Below, piece after piece: positions 15,923-22,864 of a stretch of DNA of 64,000 nucleotides (position 1 is the stretch's first letter; each line of letters opens with the position of its first letter). This stretch comes from Bacillus sp. AZ43 (GTDB lineage: Bacteria > Actinomycetota > Actinomycetes > Mycobacteriales > Geodermatophilaceae), in the NCBI GenBank assembly GCA_004570425.1, contig SPQJ01000006.1:62001-126000 (forward strand), in the 5' to 3' direction. The translations under genes and the position numbers were made by a program. Under the pieces are notes generated by a model. The model was given only the letters and a program-made list of their open reading frames with translations, made no database searches and had not been told where the DNA came from.

Positions 15923-17287
15923 GTGACGCACGCGGGAAACCGTGCCCGCCGGCACGGTCGACGAGCGGGATCCACCTGGTCCCCGCAACGGCTGCGCCGC
16001 CGTGGTCGGCCGACGGGGAGGTCGCGCGTCCTCGTCCAGCTGCTGCTGGTGCTGACCTTCGGGCTGGGCCTCGCGGCGTTCAGCCCCGGCATCGCCTCGG
16101 CCGAGGCCGGCGGCGAGCAGGTGGCGGGCACGCTCCAGACGAGCCGCAGCGGCCCCATCGAGGGCGTCGAGGTCCTCGTCGAGGACGCGGGTGGGACACG
16201 GGTCGACGAGGTCGAGACCGACGAGGACGGCCGCTGGTCGGTCGACCTGCCCGGACCGGGCCAGTACACGGTGACCATCGACGCCGACGACCTCCCGGAC
16301 GGCGTCGAGCTCGCCGGTGAGGACAACCGCACCGTCACGGTGGACGAGGGGCGCCGGCAGGCGGTCATCATCGGCCTCGAGGACGGCAGCCGGAACTCCG
16401 GCGGCGGCAACATCCAGGCCGTCCAGCTGCTGGTCGACGGCATCCGCTTCGGCCTGCTGATCGCGATGGCCGCCATCGGCCTCTCGCTGATCTTCGGGAC
16501 CACCGGGCTGACCAACTTCGCGCACGGCGAGCTCGTCACCATCGGGGCGGTGGCCGCCTGGTACATCAACGTGTCCGGCGGGGTGGACCTGATCGTGGCC
16601 ACGGTGCTGGCCATGGTGGTCGGGGCCGCGGTGGGCGCGCTCAACGAACTGGGGCTGTGGCGGCCGCTGCGCCGTCGCGGCACCGGCCTGATCGCCGCGC
16701 TCGTCGTCTCGATCGGCCTGTCGCTGCTGCTGCGCTACCTCATCCAGATCGTCTACGGCGGCCGCTCCAGCCCCTACCAGGGCTACCAGGGCGGACGCGC
16801 CGTCGACTACGGCCCGTTCACGATGACCAACGCCGACCTCGCGTCGGTGGTCATCTCCGTCGTCGTCCTCGTGCTGGTGGCGCTCATGCTCCAGCGCACG
16901 AAGATCGGCAAGGCCATGCGGGCCGTGTCCGACAACCGCGACCTCGCGGCGTCGTCGGGCATCGACGTCAACCGCGTGATCCTGGTCGTCTGGATGATGG
17001 GCGGCGCGCTCGCCGCCCTGGGCGGCGTGCTGCTCGGCCTGTCGGACCAGGTCCAGTGGGACATGGGCTTCCGGCTCCTGCTGCTCATGTTCGCCGGCGT
17101 CACGCTGGGCGGACTCGGTACGGCCTACGGCGCGCTGGTGGGCGGCCTGATCGTGGGTGTGTTCGTGCAGATGTCGACTCTCGTCATCCCGAATGACGTG
17201 AAGTACGTCGGAGGGCTGCTGCTCTTGATCGTCATCCTCGTCATCCGGCCCCAGGGCATCCTGGGCAGCCGCCAGCGGATCGGCTGA
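15923..17287 (+). CDS. livH: Branched-chain amino acid ABC permease LivH with N-terminal exported beta-sandwich domain
   Basis: A 454-residue fusion. Residues 1-55 are basic and then hydrophobic (LVQLLLVLTFGLGLAAFSPG) and end with a possible signal-peptidase site (GIASAEAGG). Residues about 65-145 resemble a carboxypeptidase-regulatory/SdrD-B beta-sandwich: EGVEVLVEDAGGTRVDEVET, then DEDGRWSVDLPGPGQYTVTI. A typical LivH permease of about 290 residues follows from 170 on, with GIRFGLLIAMAAIGLSLIFG, TTGLTNFAHGELVTIGA and MRAVSDNRDLAASSGID. Ordinary LivH lacks the front domain. GTG 15923 follows GGGAGGTCGA. It is the first gene of livHMGF; the permease part forms the membrane channel with LivM. 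Confidence 0.88.
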   Translation: MTHAGNRARRHGRRAGSTWSPQRLRRRGRPTGRSRVLVQLLLVLTFGLGLAAFSPGIASAEAGGEQVAGTLQTSRSGPIEGVEVLVEDAGGTRVDEVETDEDGRWSVDLPGPGQYTVTIDADDLPDGVELAGEDNRTVTVDEGRRQAVIIGLEDGSRNSGGGNIQAVQLLVDGIRFGLLIAMAAIGLSLIFGTTGLTNFAHGELVTIGAVAAWYINVSGGVDLIVATVLAMVVGAAVGALNELGLWRPLRRRGTGLIAALVVSIGLSLLLRYLIQIVYGGRSSPYQGYQGGRAVDYGPFTMTNADLASVVISVVVLVLVALMLQRTKIGKAMRAVSDNRDLAASSGIDVNRVILVVWMMGGALAALGGVLLGLSDQVQWDMGFRLLLLMFAGVTLGGLGTAYGALVGGLIVGVFVQMSTLVIPNDVKYVGGLLLLIVILVIRPQGILGSRQRIG

Positions 17288-17290
17288 GCC

Positions 17291-18289
17291 ATGGCCGACC
17301 TCCTCAACGCCCTGGCCGTCGCCGGCAAGTCCGCGCTCGGCTTCCAGGCGATCTTCTTCGCGCTGCTGGCCATCGGCATCAACGTGCAGTTCGGCTACGC
17401 CGGCCTGCTCAACTTCGGTCAGATCGCCTTCGCCCTCCTCGGCGGGTTCGGCATCGCCATCTCGGTGAGCAAGTGGGACCTGCCGTTCTGGGTCGGCGTG
17501 CTCGTCGGCATCGCCGCCGCCGTCGTCCTGGCGCTGCTGCTGGGTCTGCCGACGCTGCGGCTCCGGGCGGACTACCTGGCGATCGCGACCATCGCGACCG
17601 CGGAGGGGCTGCGGCTGCTGTTCCGGTCGGTGTCGGCCACGCCGGTCACCAACGGCACCCGCGGCCTGTCGGGCTTCAACGGCGATTTCATCGCCCTGGC
17701 CCCGTGGGACACCAGCCGCCGGTACCGGATCCTCGGCACCAGCTGGTCCGGCGGTGAGCTGTGGGTGGCCCTGGTGGGCTGGGTCCTCGTGATCCTCGCC
17801 AGCCTGCTGGTCTTCGCGCTCATGCGCAGCCCGTGGGGCCGCGTCCTGAAGTCCATCCGCGAGGACGAGGACGCCGTCCGCTCGCTGGGCAAGAACGTCT
17901 ACCTCTACAAGATGCAGGCGCTCGTGCTCGGCGGCGTGCTCGGTGCGCTGGGCGGCATGGTCTACGCGGTCGGCACCGGCTCGGCCGTGCCCGACCAGTA
18001 CCAGAACGCCAACACGTTCCTCGCCTACGCCGCCCTGATCCTCGGGGGCGCGGCGCGGGTCCTGGGGCCGGTCATCGGCGCCATGATCCTGCTGTTCATC
18101 CTGCAGTTCGCCGACACGGGCCTGCGCCTGCTGATCAGCAACGGGATCATCCCCGAGGACCTCCTGTCCTCGACCGACGTCGCGCAGATCCGCTTCGTCC
18201 TCGTCGGTGTCGGGCTGATGCTGCTGCTCATCTTCCGGCCGCAGGGCATCTTCGGCGATCGACGAGAGGTGATGCTCGATGCCCGCTGA
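17291..18289 (+). CDS. livM: Branched-chain amino acid ABC permease LivM
   Basis: A 332-residue polytopic permease with about nine spans. Family features are VQFGYAGLLNFGQIAFALLGG near the N-terminus, LRADYLAIATIATAEGLRLLF, and the EAA-like cytoplasmic loop SPWGRVLKSIREDEDAVRSLGKN preceding KMQALVLGG. It pairs with LivH as the transmembrane part of the importer. It begins 3 bases after livH and its end overlaps livG by 11 bases, so the genes are cotranscribed and probably translationally coupled. Confidence 0.93.
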   Translation: MADLLNALAVAGKSALGFQAIFFALLAIGINVQFGYAGLLNFGQIAFALLGGFGIAISVSKWDLPFWVGVLVGIAAAVVLALLLGLPTLRLRADYLAIATIATAEGLRLLFRSVSATPVTNGTRGLSGFNGDFIALAPWDTSRRYRILGTSWSGGELWVALVGWVLVILASLLVFALMRSPWGRVLKSIREDEDAVRSLGKNVYLYKMQALVLGGVLGALGGMVYAVGTGSAVPDQYQNANTFLAYAALILGGAARVLGPVIGAMILLFILQFADTGLRLLISNGIIPEDLLSSTDVAQIRFVLVGVGLMLLLIFRPQGIFGDRREVMLDAR

Positions 18290-19280
18290 CCCGACACCGC
18301 ACGGTGCGACGGCGTCCGGGGTGGCCACCGGCGGGCCGCAGCGGCTCGCCCGGGCGGCGCTGAAGGACCTCCCCTGGGAGGTCGGCGTCGCCAAGCCCGA
18401 CCCCGCCGTCGTCGTCGACGGCGTCACCCGCACGTTCGGCGGCCTCACGGCGGTCTCGGTGGACCACCTGGAGATCCAGCGGGGTGGCATCACCGGCCTG
18501 ATCGGCCCCAACGGCGCGGGCAAGACGACGCTGTTCAACCTGCTGACCGGCTTCGACCAGCCCGACACCGGCACCTGGTCGTTCAACGGCAAGGACCTGG
18601 GCAAGCTCTCGCCGCACCGGGTGGCCCGGCTCGGCGTCGTCCGCACCTTCCAGCTGACCAAGGCGCTGTCCCGGCTCACCGTGCTGCAGAACATGCTGCT
18701 CGGCGCGCAGGACCAGCGTGGTGAGAGCTTCTTCCGCGCCCTGGTGCCCGGCACCTGGCGGGCGCAGGAGAAGGCGAACACCGAGAAGGCGATGGACCTG
18801 CTGAAGCGGTTCAAGCTCGACGCCAAGAAGGACGACTTCGCCGGCACCCTGTCCGGCGGTCAGCGCAAGCTGCTGGAGATGGCGCGGGCGCTGATGAGCG
18901 ACCCGCAGGTCGTCATGCTCGACGAGCCCATGGCCGGCGTGAACCCGGCGCTGACGCAGAGCCTGCTCGGGCACGTCAAGGACCTGCGCGAGCAGGGCAT
19001 GACGGTGATCTTCGTCGAGCACGACATGGACGTCGTCCGGGACATCAGCGACTGGGTCGTGGTCATGGCCGCCGGCAAGATCATCGCCGAGGGGCCGCCG
19101 GAGTCCATCAGCCAGAACCAGGCCGTCGTCGACGCCTACCTCGGTGCCCACCACGACGCGCCGCTGACCGTCGAGGAGGAGGACCAGGTCCTCGCCCAGG
19201 CGGAGCAGGCGATCGCGCGCGAGGAGACCGAGGGCACCGCCGCGAGCACGGACGCTGGTCCGGAGAGGAACGACCGATGA
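18279..19280 (+). CDS. livG: Branched-chain amino acid ABC ATPase LivG
   Basis: A 333-residue ATPase subunit. Walker A is GPNGAGKTT at about residue 85, signature LSGGQRKLLEMARAL, Walker B VVMLDEPMAGVNP, and H-loop VIFVEHDMDVV. The LivG-type insert is long, with ALVPGTWRAQEKANTEKAMD. About 45 extra N-terminal residues (MPADPTPHGATASG) and an acidic C-terminal tail of about 45 residues (EEEDQVLAQAEQAIARE) exceed the usual 255-residue family length. The first ATG that overlaps the livM end is used; an internal start after the linker is possible. Confidence 0.93.
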   Translation: MPADPTPHGATASGVATGGPQRLARAALKDLPWEVGVAKPDPAVVVDGVTRTFGGLTAVSVDHLEIQRGGITGLIGPNGAGKTTLFNLLTGFDQPDTGTWSFNGKDLGKLSPHRVARLGVVRTFQLTKALSRLTVLQNMLLGAQDQRGESFFRALVPGTWRAQEKANTEKAMDLLKRFKLDAKKDDFAGTLSGGQRKLLEMARALMSDPQVVMLDEPMAGVNPALTQSLLGHVKDLREQGMTVIFVEHDMDVVRDISDWVVVMAAGKIIAEGPPESISQNQAVVDAYLGAHHDAPLTVEEEDQVLAQAEQAIAREETEGTAASTDAGPERNDR

Positions 19281-20131
19281 GCGACCCGCTGTTCGAGGTC
19301 GACGAGTCCGGGGAGGGCCTGACCCGCGCCGACACCGCGTCGGCCACCACCGAGCTCTCCCCCGCCGAGAAGGCGGCGACCCGCGAGGAGCACGTCCGCC
19401 TGGCCGAGGGTGCGCTCGTGCGCGCCGACGACCTGGTGGCCGGCTACGTGCCCGGGGTGAACATCCTGCGGGGCTGCGACTTCTACCTCCAGGACGGCGA
19501 GCTGGTCGGCATCATCGGCCCGAACGGCGCCGGCAAGTCCACGCTGCTGAAGGCCCTGTTCGGGCTGATCCCCGTCCGCTCGGGCTCCGTCACGCTGCGC
19601 GGCGAGGACATCACCTCGGCGCCCGCGCACCGCCTGGTGTCCATGGGCGTCGGCTACGTGCCGCAGAACAACAACGTGTTCCCCTCGCTCACGCTCGAGG
19701 AGAACATGCAGATGGGCGTCTACCTGCGGCCGAAGACGTTCAAGGAGCGCTTCGACTACGTGGTGGACCTCTTCCCGCTGCTGGGCGAGCGGCGCAAGGC
19801 CAAGGCCGGCACGCTCTCGGGCGGTGAGCGGCAGATGGTCGCGATGGGCCGGGCCCTGATGATGGACCCGTCGGTGCTCCTGCTCGACGAGCCCTCGGCC
19901 GGCCTCTCCCCCGCCTACCAGGACGAGGTCTTCATCCGGTGCCGCCGGATCAACGCCACCGGCGTCTCGATCATCATGGTCGAGCAGAACGCCCGCCGCT
20001 GCCTGCAGATCTGCGACCGCGGCTACGTGCTCGACCAGGGCCGCAACGCCTACACCGACACCGGGGAGTCGCTCATGACCGACCCCAAGGTCATCGAGCT
20101 CTACCTGGGCACGCTGGCCAAGGCCCAGTAG
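19277..20131 (+). CDS. livF: Branched-chain amino acid ABC ATPase LivF
   Basis: A 284-residue second ATPase of the importer. Walker A is GPNGAGKSTLLKALFG, signature LSGGERQMVAMGRALM, Walker B VLLLDEPSAGLSP, and H-loop-equivalent IIMVEQNARRCLQ, where Gln-Asn replaces His as is usual for LivF. An acidic N-terminal extension of about 45 residues (EVDESGEGLTRADTASAT) is extra to the family. ATG overlaps the livG stop by 4 bases. It ends before a strong terminator. Confidence 0.93.
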   Translation: MSDPLFEVDESGEGLTRADTASATTELSPAEKAATREEHVRLAEGALVRADDLVAGYVPGVNILRGCDFYLQDGELVGIIGPNGAGKSTLLKALFGLIPVRSGSVTLRGEDITSAPAHRLVSMGVGYVPQNNNVFPSLTLEENMQMGVYLRPKTFKERFDYVVDLFPLLGERRKAKAGTLSGGERQMVAMGRALMMDPSVLLLDEPSAGLSPAYQDEVFIRCRRINATGVSIIMVEQNARRCLQICDRGYVLDQGRNAYTDTGESLMTDPKVIELYLGTLAKAQ

Positions 20132-20149
20132 CCGAACCCCTCCGTACCG

Positions 20150-20191
20150 ACGCGGCGCCGGTCCTCCCCCACGGGAGGGCCGGCGCCGCGT
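20150..20191 (+). terminator. Terminator of livHMGF
   Basis: A 19-bp stem (one G-T wobble), ACGCGGCGCCGGTCCTCCC pairing with GGGAGGGCCGGCGCCGCGT, with a 4-base loop. It starts 19 bases beyond the livF stop. Confidence 0.85.
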
Positions 20192-20240
20192 CGTCGGTGC
20201 GGGACGCGCGGTCCGGCGTCACGCTCGCGGTGCTGCGGCG

Positions 20241-20284
20241 GGGTTCGCGGTCGACGGCGAGTTCCGCTGCCGTACCGCGAACCC
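20241..20284. repeat. Inverted repeat between the liv terminators
   Basis: An 11-bp perfect inverted repeat, GGGTTCGCGGT/ACCGCGAACCC, with a 22-base spacer, lies between the two convergent terminators. It has no coding role; it may be a further terminator or a decayed element. Confidence 0.5.
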
Positions 20285-20300
20285 GGCATCCCGGAACAGC

Positions 20301-20337
20301 ACAGTGGCCCGGCACCGCGTGGGTGCCGGGCCACTGT
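20301..20337 (-). terminator. Terminator of the liv binding-protein gene
   Basis: A perfect 16-bp stem, ACAGTGGCCCGGCACC/GGTGCCGGGCCACTGT, with a 5-base loop. It lies 38 bases beyond the stop of the minus-strand binding protein. Confidence 0.85.
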
Positions 20338-20374
20338 GGTGGCGCCTACCGGGTCGGCGACCCGGCGTCAGGGA

Positions 20375-21700
20375 TCAACGCTGCGGGCCGATGCCGCTCT
20401 GGTTGAGACCCTGGAGGATCCGCGAGGACTCCTCGAAACCGATGACCACGATGGCGTCGGGGTTGAAGTCCACCATCTCCTGGACCTCGGAGTCGAAGTT
20501 CGCGGCCTGCGGGTCGTACGTGATGCTGACGATGTCGTCCTCGGAGAGGCCGGCCTCGACCAGGTTGTTCAGCGTGTTCTCCGCCAGGCCCGTGCCGTAC
20601 GGGTCGTTGAGGGCCAGGATCCCGACGGTGTTGTTGCCGTCCTCGATGATCAGGTCGGCCAGGGCGCGAGCCTGCAGCGTGTCCGGCGGCGCCGTACGGA
20701 AGTACAGGCCGTTGTCGTTGTAGGTCGTGAACTGGTCCGACGTGTTCGCCGGGGAGATCTGCATGACGCCGGCCTGCGTGATGGCGTCGATGACGGTGAG
20801 GCTCACGCCCGAGGACGCGGCGCCGACGATCGCGTTGACGCCCGACTGCAGGAGGCGGTCGACCGTCTGGGTCGCGGTGTCGGTCGAGGCGTCACCGGAG
20901 TCACCCTCGATGAGCTGCACCGGCTGGCCGAGCACGCCACCGGCCTCGTTGATGTCCTGGACGGCGAGCTTGGCACCGGCGACCTCCGGCGGGCCGAGGA
21001 ACGCGAGGTTCCCGGTCAGCGGGAGCAGCGTGCCGATGACGAGCGGGCCGCCCGCGGCCGGCGCGGTGACGGGGGCCGGGCCCTCGTCGGTGGCCGCGTT
21101 GGCCTCGTCGCCGGCCAGCACGTACTCGGTGGCGTCGTCGTCCAGCGCGTTGTCGTCGCCGAACTGCAGGATGCCGAAGCTCGCCTCGGCCGGCTCACCG
21201 GCGTCGGCGAAGCTCAGCGGACCGGAAGCGCCGTCGTAGTCGACGTTGCCGCCGCCCGACAGGATCTCCAGGCACGAGGCGAAGTCCTCGCACGTGTCGC
21301 CACCGAAGGTCAGGCCGTTGACGTAGTCCTTGAAGACGTTGGCGTCGTTGGTGCCGGCTGCCTGCGCCGCGAGCGCGACCAGCATGACCGCGTCGTAGGT
21401 CTCACCGGCGTAGTTGAAGTCCTGGAGCTCGGGGTCGATCTCCATCAGACGGTCGGTGAACTCGGACGACAGCTCGGTGAGCGGCGTGGTGCCCTTCATC
21501 CCGGCCAGCGAGCCCTCCTCGGAGAAGTCCTCCCCGAGGGCGTTGCCCATGTTGCCGTCCGTGCCGTAGATGTTGACCTGCTTCTCACCGCTGTCGGCGC
21601 CGGCGTCGCCGCCCTCGTCGCTCCCGCCGCCACAGGCGGAGATCGCGAGCAGGGCGGCACCGGCGACGGCGATGCTGCGGGCAGTGGTGCCAGTGCGCAT
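20375..21700 (-). CDS. livK: Branched-chain amino acid-type ABC substrate-binding lipoprotein
   Basis: A 441-residue lipoprotein. The signal and lipobox end LAISACGGG (Cys23), followed by a Gly/Asp linker. The mature part is a type I periplasmic-binding fold (LivJ/LivK family) with VIGTLLPLTGNLAFLGPPEVAG, AVQDINEAGGVLGQPVQLIEGD, and ANTSDQFTTYNDNGLYFRTAPPD broken up along the chain. The domains look circularly arranged: the region normally at the C-terminus (GTTPLTELSSEFTDRL...ALAAQ) comes before the LPLTG segment, so this is a permuted or re-ordered binding protein. ATG 21700 is chosen for the signal peptide. The ligand is inferred, not proven. It is convergent with livF. Confidence 0.85.
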   Translation of the reverse strand: MRTGTTARSIAVAGAALLAISACGGGSDEGGDAGADSGEKQVNIYGTDGNMGNALGEDFSEEGSLAGMKGTTPLTELSSEFTDRLMEIDPELQDFNYAGETYDAVMLVALAAQAAGTNDANVFKDYVNGLTFGGDTCEDFASCLEILSGGGNVDYDGASGPLSFADAGEPAEASFGILQFGDDNALDDDATEYVLAGDEANAATDEGPAPVTAPAAGGPLVIGTLLPLTGNLAFLGPPEVAGAKLAVQDINEAGGVLGQPVQLIEGDSGDASTDTATQTVDRLLQSGVNAIVGAASSGVSLTVIDAITQAGVMQISPANTSDQFTTYNDNGLYFRTAPPDTLQARALADLIIEDGNNTVGILALNDPYGTGLAENTLNNLVEAGLSEDDIVSITYDPQAANFDSEVQEMVDFNPDAIVVIGFEESSRILQGLNQSGIGPQR

Positions 21701-21787
21701 CAAGCAACTCCCAGTGTCAGCGTTCTCTGCGTCGATGGGTGGAGCGGCAACGAGCACCCGTCCGCCCGGACGCCGATCGGTGCGGAG

Positions 21788-21844
21788 AACCTAACTGCAG
21801 GCCGCAGCGATGCACCCGACCTCACGACGACCGATATGAGGTCG
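21788..21844 (-). promoter_or_regulatory. Candidate livK promoter with operator-like inverted repeat
   Basis: TAGGTT (21793-21788 on the minus strand) could be a -10 element. Just upstream of the matching -35 position lies a perfect 8-bp inverted repeat, CGACCTCA (21817-21824) and TGAGGTCG (21837-21844), with a 12-base spacer. This size and spacing fit a dimeric regulator site. Confidence 0.4.
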
Positions 21845-21935
21845 TGATCTCCCGATATCCGCCGGTCACGCCTCGACACGCAGAGTCACGCGGGGACGAC
21901 GGACGGCGAGAAAATGCCGCTCCGGGGTGCCCGGA

Positions 21936-22559
21936 TCAGGTGGCGGCGCCACCGGGAGACGTGCCCGGGACGGCGCCGGCCGCCGCTCCGGCGTCGATGA
22001 TCGCCTGCGCCAGACCCTTCATCGAGGTCCGCTGGTTCATCGCCGTCCGCTGGATCCAGCGGAACGCCTCCGCCTCGGTCATGCCCTGCTCGGACATCAG
22101 CAGGCCCTTGGCCTTCTCGACGACCTTGCGCGTCTCCAGCCGCTCCTCCAGCGTGCGCACCTCGCCGTCCAGCGCGGTCATCTCGGCGAACCGGGCCCGG
22201 GCGACCTCGATCGCCGGCACCAGGTCGTTCTTCGAGAACGGCTTCACCAGGTAGGCCATCGCGCCGGCGTCGCGGGCGCGCTCGACCAGCTCCCGCTGGC
22301 TGAAGGCGGTGAGCACGATGACCGGCGCGATCCGGGCCGACGCGATCTGCTCGGCGGCCGACAGCCCGTCCAGCACCGGCATCTGGATGTCCAGGATGAC
22401 CAGGTCGGGGCGCAGCTCCGTGGCCCGGTCGACCGCCTGCTGCCCGTCGCCCACCTCCGCGACGACGGAGTAGCCCTCCTCCTCGAGCATCTCCTTGAGG
22501 TCGAGGCGGATGAGCGCCTCGTCCTCGGCGATGAGAACCCGGATCGTCTCGCTGCTCAC
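21936..22559 (-). CDS. pdtaR: ANTAR-domain response regulator (PdtaR-like)
   Basis: A 207-residue response regulator. The receiver domain (about 5-120) has the acidic pair ED in LIAEDEALIRLD, phospho-acceptor Asp57 (LVILDIQMP), Thr84 and Lys106 (LVKPF). The C-terminal ANTAR domain (about 130-190), with ETRKVVEKAKGLLM and EAFRWIQRTAM, binds tandem RNA hairpins and prevents transcription termination. In mycobacteria PdtaR is phosphorylated by PdtaS; no kinase gene is in the window. The GTG start lies 73 bases from the divergent tRNA-Leu. Confidence 0.92.
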   Translation of the reverse strand: MSSETIRVLIAEDEALIRLDLKEMLEEEGYSVVAEVGDGQQAVDRATELRPDLVILDIQMPVLDGLSAAEQIASARIAPVIVLTAFSQRELVERARDAGAMAYLVKPFSKNDLVPAIEVARARFAEMTALDGEVRTLEERLETRKVVEKAKGLLMSEQGMTEAEAFRWIQRTAMNQRTSMKGLAQAIIDAGAAAGAVPGTSPGGAAT

Positions 22560-22632
22560 GGGCCGAGCCTAGCCACGTCGGGCGTCCGGCACCTCACCGA
22601 TAGGCTGCTCGGGCGCCGGGCCTCCCCGGCAC

Positions 22633-22706
22633 GCCCCCGTACCCCAATCGGCAGAGGGAGCGGATTCAAAACCCGCGCAGTGTGCGTTCGAGTCGCACCG
22701 GGGGCA
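22633..22706 (+). tRNA. Short class I-like tRNA-Leu (anticodon CAA)
   Basis: A 74-nt tRNA. The acceptor is GCCCCCG/CGGGGGC; the T arm GTGCG-TTCGAGT-CGCAC is perfect; the D arm contains AATCGGCAGA. The anticodon arm GCGGA-TTCAAAA-CCCGC gives CAA, with an A-C mismatch closing the loop. Between the anticodon and T stems there are only 5 bases (GCAGT). The long variable arm expected of leucine tRNAs is absent. Discriminator A is followed by CC but not CCA. The isotype is assigned from the anticodon only and may not reflect real charging. Confidence 0.75.
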
Positions 22707-22864
22707 CCCCACGATCTGTCGTCCTCCGGACGACACCGCGACCACGTGCCGTTCCCTCGCAACGCTGAGCCGCTGCGTCGCGGCTGCGCGGGACCCTCCG
22801 GGCCCCACTCGCCACGACAGGGCACCCCGATCGACCACGCGACCTCACCCCATACGGTGGAGAC

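Noticed and set aside
15902-18847. 981-codon open frame opposite livHMG
   Set aside because: Antisense shadow; composition unlike a real protein.
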